Part shown: piece by piece, positions 22,238 through 25,101 of the stretch
Layout of the letters: each line of letters opens with the position of its first letter
Numbering within the stretch: position 1 is the first letter of the stretch
DNA from: Selenomonas sp.
GTDB lineage: Bacteria; Bacillota; Negativicutes; Selenomonadales; Selenomonadaceae
NCBI GenBank assembly: GCA_015265235.1
Contig: JABZYJ010000014.1
Location: forward strand, 1-25,101
Direction of reading: 5' to 3'
DNA: 25,101 bases
Made by a program: the position numbers and the translations under genes
Notes under the pieces: model-generated
The model's database searches: none
Told to the model about the DNA's origin: nothing
Seen by the model: the letters and a program-made list of their open reading frames with translations, nothing else

Positions 22238-22977
22238 GACAGGTATTTTATCCCGGCGTACGAGCGGAGACAATTGCCATTACGGGGGGGGACGCCCATC
22301 ATCTCGCCCATGTCATGCGCGCTCAAATCGGCGACGTGATCACGGTTGTCGATGCGGCAGGACAGGCAGCGGAGATGGCGGTCACGGCACTCACGCGTGA
22401 TGCCGTACACCTCCGTATGCAGCGTGTATTGCCTGCGGAGACAGAGGGCAGAGAGGTCGTCCTCGTGCAGGCACTCCTCAAAGGAGAGAAGATGGACTTC
22501 GTCGTCCAAAAGGCGGCGGAATTGGGCACCGCATGCGTGTGCCCCATCGTGACGGAGCACGTCGTTGTGCGCTATGACGCGAAAAAGGCGGCGGCAAAAG
22601 CGGCACGTTGGCAAAAGATCGCCGATGAGGCGGCAAAGCAGTGCGGACGCAGGATGTTGATGAGAGTGGCGCCGATCGTCTCACTCACGGAGCTGCTGCG
22701 GGATCCGGCGTACATCGGTGCCGCGGATACAGCGACGGTCTTCTGCTATGAGCAGGAGGAGCGGCAGTCGATGCGCACGGTACTGTGCGGCACAGAGGCG
22801 CGGCGCGTGACGCTTATCGTCGGTGCGGAGGGGGGCTTTTCCCCTGCTGAGGCGGCGGCGGTTACGGCGGCTGGCGGGCAGTCCGTCTCACTGGGACACC
22901 GCATTTTGCGCGCAGAGACGGCATCGCTCACGGCACTCGCCGTGACACAGTATGAACTTGGAAATCTTGATGTATAG
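22234..22977 (+). CDS. rsmE: 16S rRNA m3U1498 methyltransferase RsmE
   Basis: The 247-residue SPOUT-class enzyme methylates N3 of U1498 in 16S rRNA. The N-terminal PUA-like part has GGDAHHLAHVMRAQIGDVITVVDAAG. The C-terminal knot has LIVGAEGGFSPAEAAAVTAAG and SLGHRILRAETASLTAL, which are characteristic. QALLKGEKMDFVVQKAAELG is also conserved. The ATG overlaps the prmA stop by four bases, so the two are translationally coupled; prmA-rsmE is a common pair in Firmicutes. tlpA-like starts 10 bases after its stop. Confidence 0.95.
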   Translation: MRQVFYPGVRAETIAITGGDAHHLAHVMRAQIGDVITVVDAAGQAAEMAVTALTRDAVHLRMQRVLPAETEGREVVLVQALLKGEKMDFVVQKAAELGTACVCPIVTEHVVVRYDAKKAAAKAARWQKIADEAAKQCGRRMLMRVAPIVSLTELLRDPAYIGAADTATVFCYEQEERQSMRTVLCGTEARRVTLIVGAEGGFSPAEAAAVTAAGGQSVSLGHRILRAETASLTALAVTQYELGNLDV

Positions 22978-22987
22978 AGGAACAATA

Positions 22988-23527
22988 ATGAAGAAGTATA
23001 CAATATGTCTGGCTTCACTCGTCGCGCTCAGCGTATTTGCGGGCTGCGGCAGCAGCAGTGCAGCCGATGAGGGGCGTGCAGCAAGCGCACAGACGCAGGA
23101 GACGCAGAATGCAGGACACGGGCTCGTGGGGGAAGCGGCACCGAAGTTTTCCGTAAAGGCCCTCACGGGGGAGGACGTCTCTGTTGAGGCGAAGGGCAAG
23201 CCCTACATCATCAATTTCTGGGCGACGTGGTGCCCGCCTTGTCAGGCGGAGATCCCGGATCTCGCGGCGTTCTATGCGGCGCATCGCGAGACGGTGGATT
23301 TTTACGCCGTCAATTTGCAGGAGGAGGCACCTGCGGTTCAGAAGTTTTTGACGGAGCGGCAGGCGGAGCTGCCCGTTGTGCTGGATGCAAAGGGGAAGGC
23401 GTCGACGCTCTACGGCGTGCGTGCCATCCCGACGACGGTCGTCGTCAATGCAGAGGGAACCGTGATCTACCGTAAGACGGGCGGTGTGACGAAGGCGGAG
23501 CTGGAAGATGTCATCAACAAACACTGA
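22988..23527 (+). CDS. TlpA/ResA-like thioredoxin-fold lipoprotein
   Basis: The 179-residue protein has a lipoprotein signal, MKKYTICLASLVALSVFAGC, with the lipobox cysteine C20, then a Ser/Ala/Gln-rich linker. The thioredoxin domain (about 48-179) has the active site WATWCPPCQAE (C82, C85) and the cis-proline loop AIPTT (P148). It is likely membrane-anchored, outside the cytoplasmic membrane, reducing disulfides of client proteins. GAGG seven bases before the ATG sets the start. The CcdA-type gene follows by 27 bases and probably keeps it reduced. A cytochrome c maturation role is possible, but no cytochrome genes are visible. Confidence 0.92.
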   Translation: MKKYTICLASLVALSVFAGCGSSSAADEGRAASAQTQETQNAGHGLVGEAAPKFSVKALTGEDVSVEAKGKPYIINFWATWCPPCQAEIPDLAAFYAAHRETVDFYAVNLQEEAPAVQKFLTERQAELPVVLDAKGKASTLYGVRAIPTTVVVNAEGTVIYRKTGGVTKAELEDVINKH

Positions 23528-23554
23528 GAGCCTTGTCGTTGGAGGGCACGGCGC

Positions 23555-24238
23555 ATGGAACTGACCCTCTTCGGCGGTGCATTCCTCGCGGGCGTGCTTT
23601 CCTTTCTCTCTCCCTGCGTCCTGCCACTTCTGCCGACCTTTTCCCTGATTTTAGCGAAGAACAGCCAACAGGACGGGCGGGAGGCACAGCGTCTTTACGT
23701 CAATACAGCGGCATTTCTGGCAGGGTTTACCGTCGTCTTTGTCCTGCTTGGGGCGACGGCATCGCTGCTCGGCGCGTGGCTTTTCTCCTATCAGGAGATC
23801 CTGCGGCAGGGCGCGGCACTGCTCGTCATACTCATGGGACTTTTCATGACGGGGTGGCTCCGCATCCCGCTCCTTCTGCGCGAGTATCGCCCCTTTCAGC
23901 GGCGCGGCTTTGACGGCATCGGCGGGGCATTCCTCCTCGGCTGCGGCTTTACGCTCGGCTGGACGCCATGCACAGGACCTGTGCTTGCGACGATCCTGCT
24001 CTATGCAGGCAGCGCAGCGACCGTCGGGGCGGGGGCACTGTTGCTCCTCGTTTACAGCATGGGCTTTGCCGTACCGTTTTTCCTCCTCGCTGTGATTTGG
24101 CGGCGCCATATCATGAAGCTGCGCGGCTTCTATCAATATCTGCCGCGCATTCAGCAGGCGGCGGGCGTCGTGCTCATCCTCCTCGGCATTCTGCTCTGGG
24201 CGGATGGACTCAGCTATCTCGTTCGGATTTTGTCTTAG
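23555..24238 (+). CDS. CcdA-family thiol-disulfide transporter
   Basis: The 227-residue protein has six membrane helices, the length of the minimal CcdA form. The two redox cysteines are C21 in SFLSPCVLPLLPTF and C139 in GWTPCTGPVLATI, each next to prolines as usual. It moves electrons from cytoplasmic thioredoxin across the membrane. The gene just upstream encodes a surface thioredoxin-like lipoprotein, the expected recipient. GGAGGG eight bases before the ATG sets the start. The stop overlaps a repeat-family end sequence, and a terminator follows. Confidence 0.93.
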   Translation: MELTLFGGAFLAGVLSFLSPCVLPLLPTFSLILAKNSQQDGREAQRLYVNTAAFLAGFTVVFVLLGATASLLGAWLFSYQEILRQGAALLVILMGLFMTGWLRIPLLLREYRPFQRRGFDGIGGAFLLGCGFTLGWTPCTGPVLATILLYAGSAATVGAGALLLLVYSMGFAVPFFLLAVIWRRHIMKLRGFYQYLPRIQQAAGVVLILLGILLWADGLSYLVRILS

Positions 24239-24252
24239 GAAATCGCTGATTT
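24238..24252 (+). repeat. Solo repeat end at the ccdA stop
   Basis: GGAAATCGCTGATTT resembles the GGAAnCnCTGATAAA ends of the MITE-like family, with one extra A. It begins at the last base of the ccdA stop codon. Confidence 0.4.
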
Positions 24253-24271
24253 TATCCATGTTGTTTGAACC

Positions 24272-24308
24272 AACGGTCTTCCTTCAATATGAAGGGAGAC
24301 CGTTTTCT
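24272..24308 (+). terminator. Terminator of the prmA-ccdA unit
   Basis: AACGGTCT (24272-24279) pairs with AGACCGTT (24297-24304), with CCTTC/GAAGG inside, followed by a T-run. Confidence 0.85.
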
Positions 24309-24310
24309 CA

Positions 24311-24339
24311 TTGAAGTTTAAGACAGTGTGTGGTATGGT
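24311..24339 (+). promoter_or_regulatory. Promoter of the ECF S-component gene
   Basis: TTGAAG (24311-24316), 17 bases and TATGGT (24334-24339) lie 27 bases before the ATG. No riboswitch is visible in the short leader, so the substrate is not hinted at. Confidence 0.55.
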
Positions 24340-24366
24340 ATAGACAGTGTATCCATGGAGGTAGAT

Positions 24367-24888
24367 ATGAAAACATACGGAAGAAATGCCGCAGGATTTT
24401 CCATGCGGGAAATTGTCTTTACGGGGCTGATGACAGCTCTTGTCTTTGTGGCGACCTATGTGCCGCATATACCGATTCCGCTCGGCTACGCGCATCTCGG
24501 CGATGCCGTGATCTTCCTGCTCGCCGTGCTTGCGCCGCGCCGCAGCGTCCTTTTCGCCGCGTGCCTTGGCTCGGCGATGGCGGATATTTTCGGTGGCTTT
24601 GCACTGTGGGCAGGGCCGACCATCCTCATCAAGCTCATCATGGCGGAGATTGTCTGCCGCTTGGGGCGGAGCAATGCTGCTCCGGCGGGACGCGCGCGGT
24701 GCGCGGCGGCGTTTCTCCTCGCAAGCCTTTGGATGGCGGCAGGCTATACCCTCGCGGGAGCCGTCCTCTACGACGGCATGGCGGCGGCACTTGCCTCCAC
24801 GCCGGGGCTCATTGCCGAGGGCATCGCGAACAGCATCCTTGCACTCCTTCTGGTGCCTGCCCTTCGGGAGCATATTCCGCGGTGGTGA
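24367..24888 (+). CDS. ECF transporter S component (substrate-binding membrane subunit)
   Basis: The 173-residue protein has about five to six membrane helices. The start MREIVFTGLMTALVFVATYVPHIPIPLGYAHLGDAVIFLLAVL follows the ECF S-component pattern (PF12822/PF07155 type), with the early Ala-rich helix that contacts the EcfT subunit. Such proteins capture a vitamin or cofactor precursor and share an EcfAAT motor, which is not in this window. The substrate cannot be told; the family includes pantothenate, riboflavin and unknown-ligand members. GGAGGT before ATG at 24367 sets the start. The stop lies inside the loop of a 9-bp hairpin. Confidence 0.85.
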   Translation: MKTYGRNAAGFSMREIVFTGLMTALVFVATYVPHIPIPLGYAHLGDAVIFLLAVLAPRRSVLFAACLGSAMADIFGGFALWAGPTILIKLIMAEIVCRLGRSNAAPAGRARCAAAFLLASLWMAAGYTLAGAVLYDGMAAALASTPGLIAEGIANSILALLLVPALREHIPRW

Positions 24889-24900
24889 CAGCGGAATATT
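24872..24900 (+). terminator. Hairpin spanning the ECF gene stop, possible weak terminator
   Basis: ATATTCCGC (24872-24880) pairs perfectly with GCGGAATAT (24891-24899) around a 10-base loop that holds the TGA stop. Only a short T stretch follows, so termination would be weak. Confidence 0.4.
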
Positions 24901-24950
24901 TGTGAAGACGAGTGCTGAGTGTCATGCTGTTTTGAGGAGGAGACAACGCC

Positions 24951-25101
24951 TTGCTTGAAAAGATTTCGCTTCCGATGCCGCAGCTCCCGACACCTGTTTG
25001 TGCGATCCGGCGCGAAAACGGGAAAACTGTGTTGACGGCAGGAACACGGTCTCAGCTTTTGGATGGAACGATTGCATCAGAATGCGATGACGTACATATT
25101 C
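24951..25101 (+). CDS. Partial unrecognised gene, cut by the window edge
   Basis: A frame opens at TTG (24951) and stays open to the window end (50 codons). GAGGAGG ends ten bases before it. The first residues read MLEKISLPMPQLPTPVCAIR and continue as mixed polar sequence. An in-frame stop at 24933-24935 rules out an earlier start; ATG at 24975 is an alternative. I do not recognise a family in this short piece. It lies 62 bases after the ECF S-component gene in the same direction and might share its transcript. Confidence 0.45.
   Translation, partial: MLEKISLPMPQLPTPVCAIRRENGKTVLTAGTRSQLLDGTIASECDDVHI

Noticed and set aside
21239..22273. 344-codon open frame on the minus strand opposite prmA
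   Set aside because: Shadow of prmA, whose SAM-binding motifs are intact on the plus strand.
1..25101. CRISPR array, prophage, toxin-antitoxin or other defence system
   Set aside because: No regularly spaced direct repeats, no phage or nuclease genes and no small paired toxin-antitoxin genes were seen.

Overview
The window reads as chromosome of an anaerobic, high-GC, diderm Firmicute of the Negativicutes, most like Selenomonas or a close relative. That placement is inference from gene content: CodY, an FMN-riboswitch riboflavin operon, a short superoxide reductase, BrnQ, and GC-rich genes separated by AT-rich spacers. No rRNA is present, so the species cannot be named. About 23 protein genes, three tRNAs and one riboswitch are supported. 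One gene runs off the right edge.

Layout. 1-2106: a large nested palindrome and a bidirectional terminator, then a minus-strand pair (SIMPL-domain secreted protein and membrane acyltransferase, overlapping by 14 bases). 2286-6570: GT4 glycosyltransferase, HtpG, TerC-type membrane protein and a lone DhaM-like phosphocarrier. 6567-11120: a consensus promoter, an FMN riboswitch with attenuator, and ribD-ribE-ribBA-[DJ-1/PfpI gene]-ribH. A second, shortened copy of the palindromic element lies between ribE and ribBA. The run continues with a YfcE-type phosphodiesterase, Hsp33 and a YgjP-type metalloprotease up to a terminator near 13.37 kb. 13409-15473: minus-strand beta-carbonic anhydrase and L28, then divergent codY. 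15505-15665: a 161-base MITE-like element. 15769-16012: tRNA-Glu, tRNA-Asp and tRNA-Phe behind a perfect consensus promoter and a 13-bp leader hairpin. 16090-18142: DedA protein and minus-strand BrnQ. 18418-21091: lone glucitol-type EIIA, ArnT-like glycosyltransferase and superoxide reductase. 21284-24238: prmA-rsmE-tlpA-ccdA. 24367-end: an ECF S component and the start of an unrecognised gene.

How the parts work together. The rib genes make riboflavin from GTP and ribulose-5-phosphate under FMN feedback. CodY is encoded here, and brnQ, a classical CodY target type, carries a CodY-box-like sequence at its promoter. CcdA and the lipoprotein thioredoxin form a plausible reductant relay across the membrane. 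HtpG, Hsp33 and superoxide reductase point to stress handling.

No clear undescribed multi-gene system was found. The most interesting signals are non-coding: (i) two copies of a nested palindrome whose stems differ by compensatory changes; (ii) a dispersed family of GGAAnCnCTGATAAA ends, including a 161-bp MITE-like element with a candidate 4-bp target duplication; (iii) a set of related terminator hairpins; (iv) a brnQ start that appears to lack any ATG, GTG or TTG at the right place.
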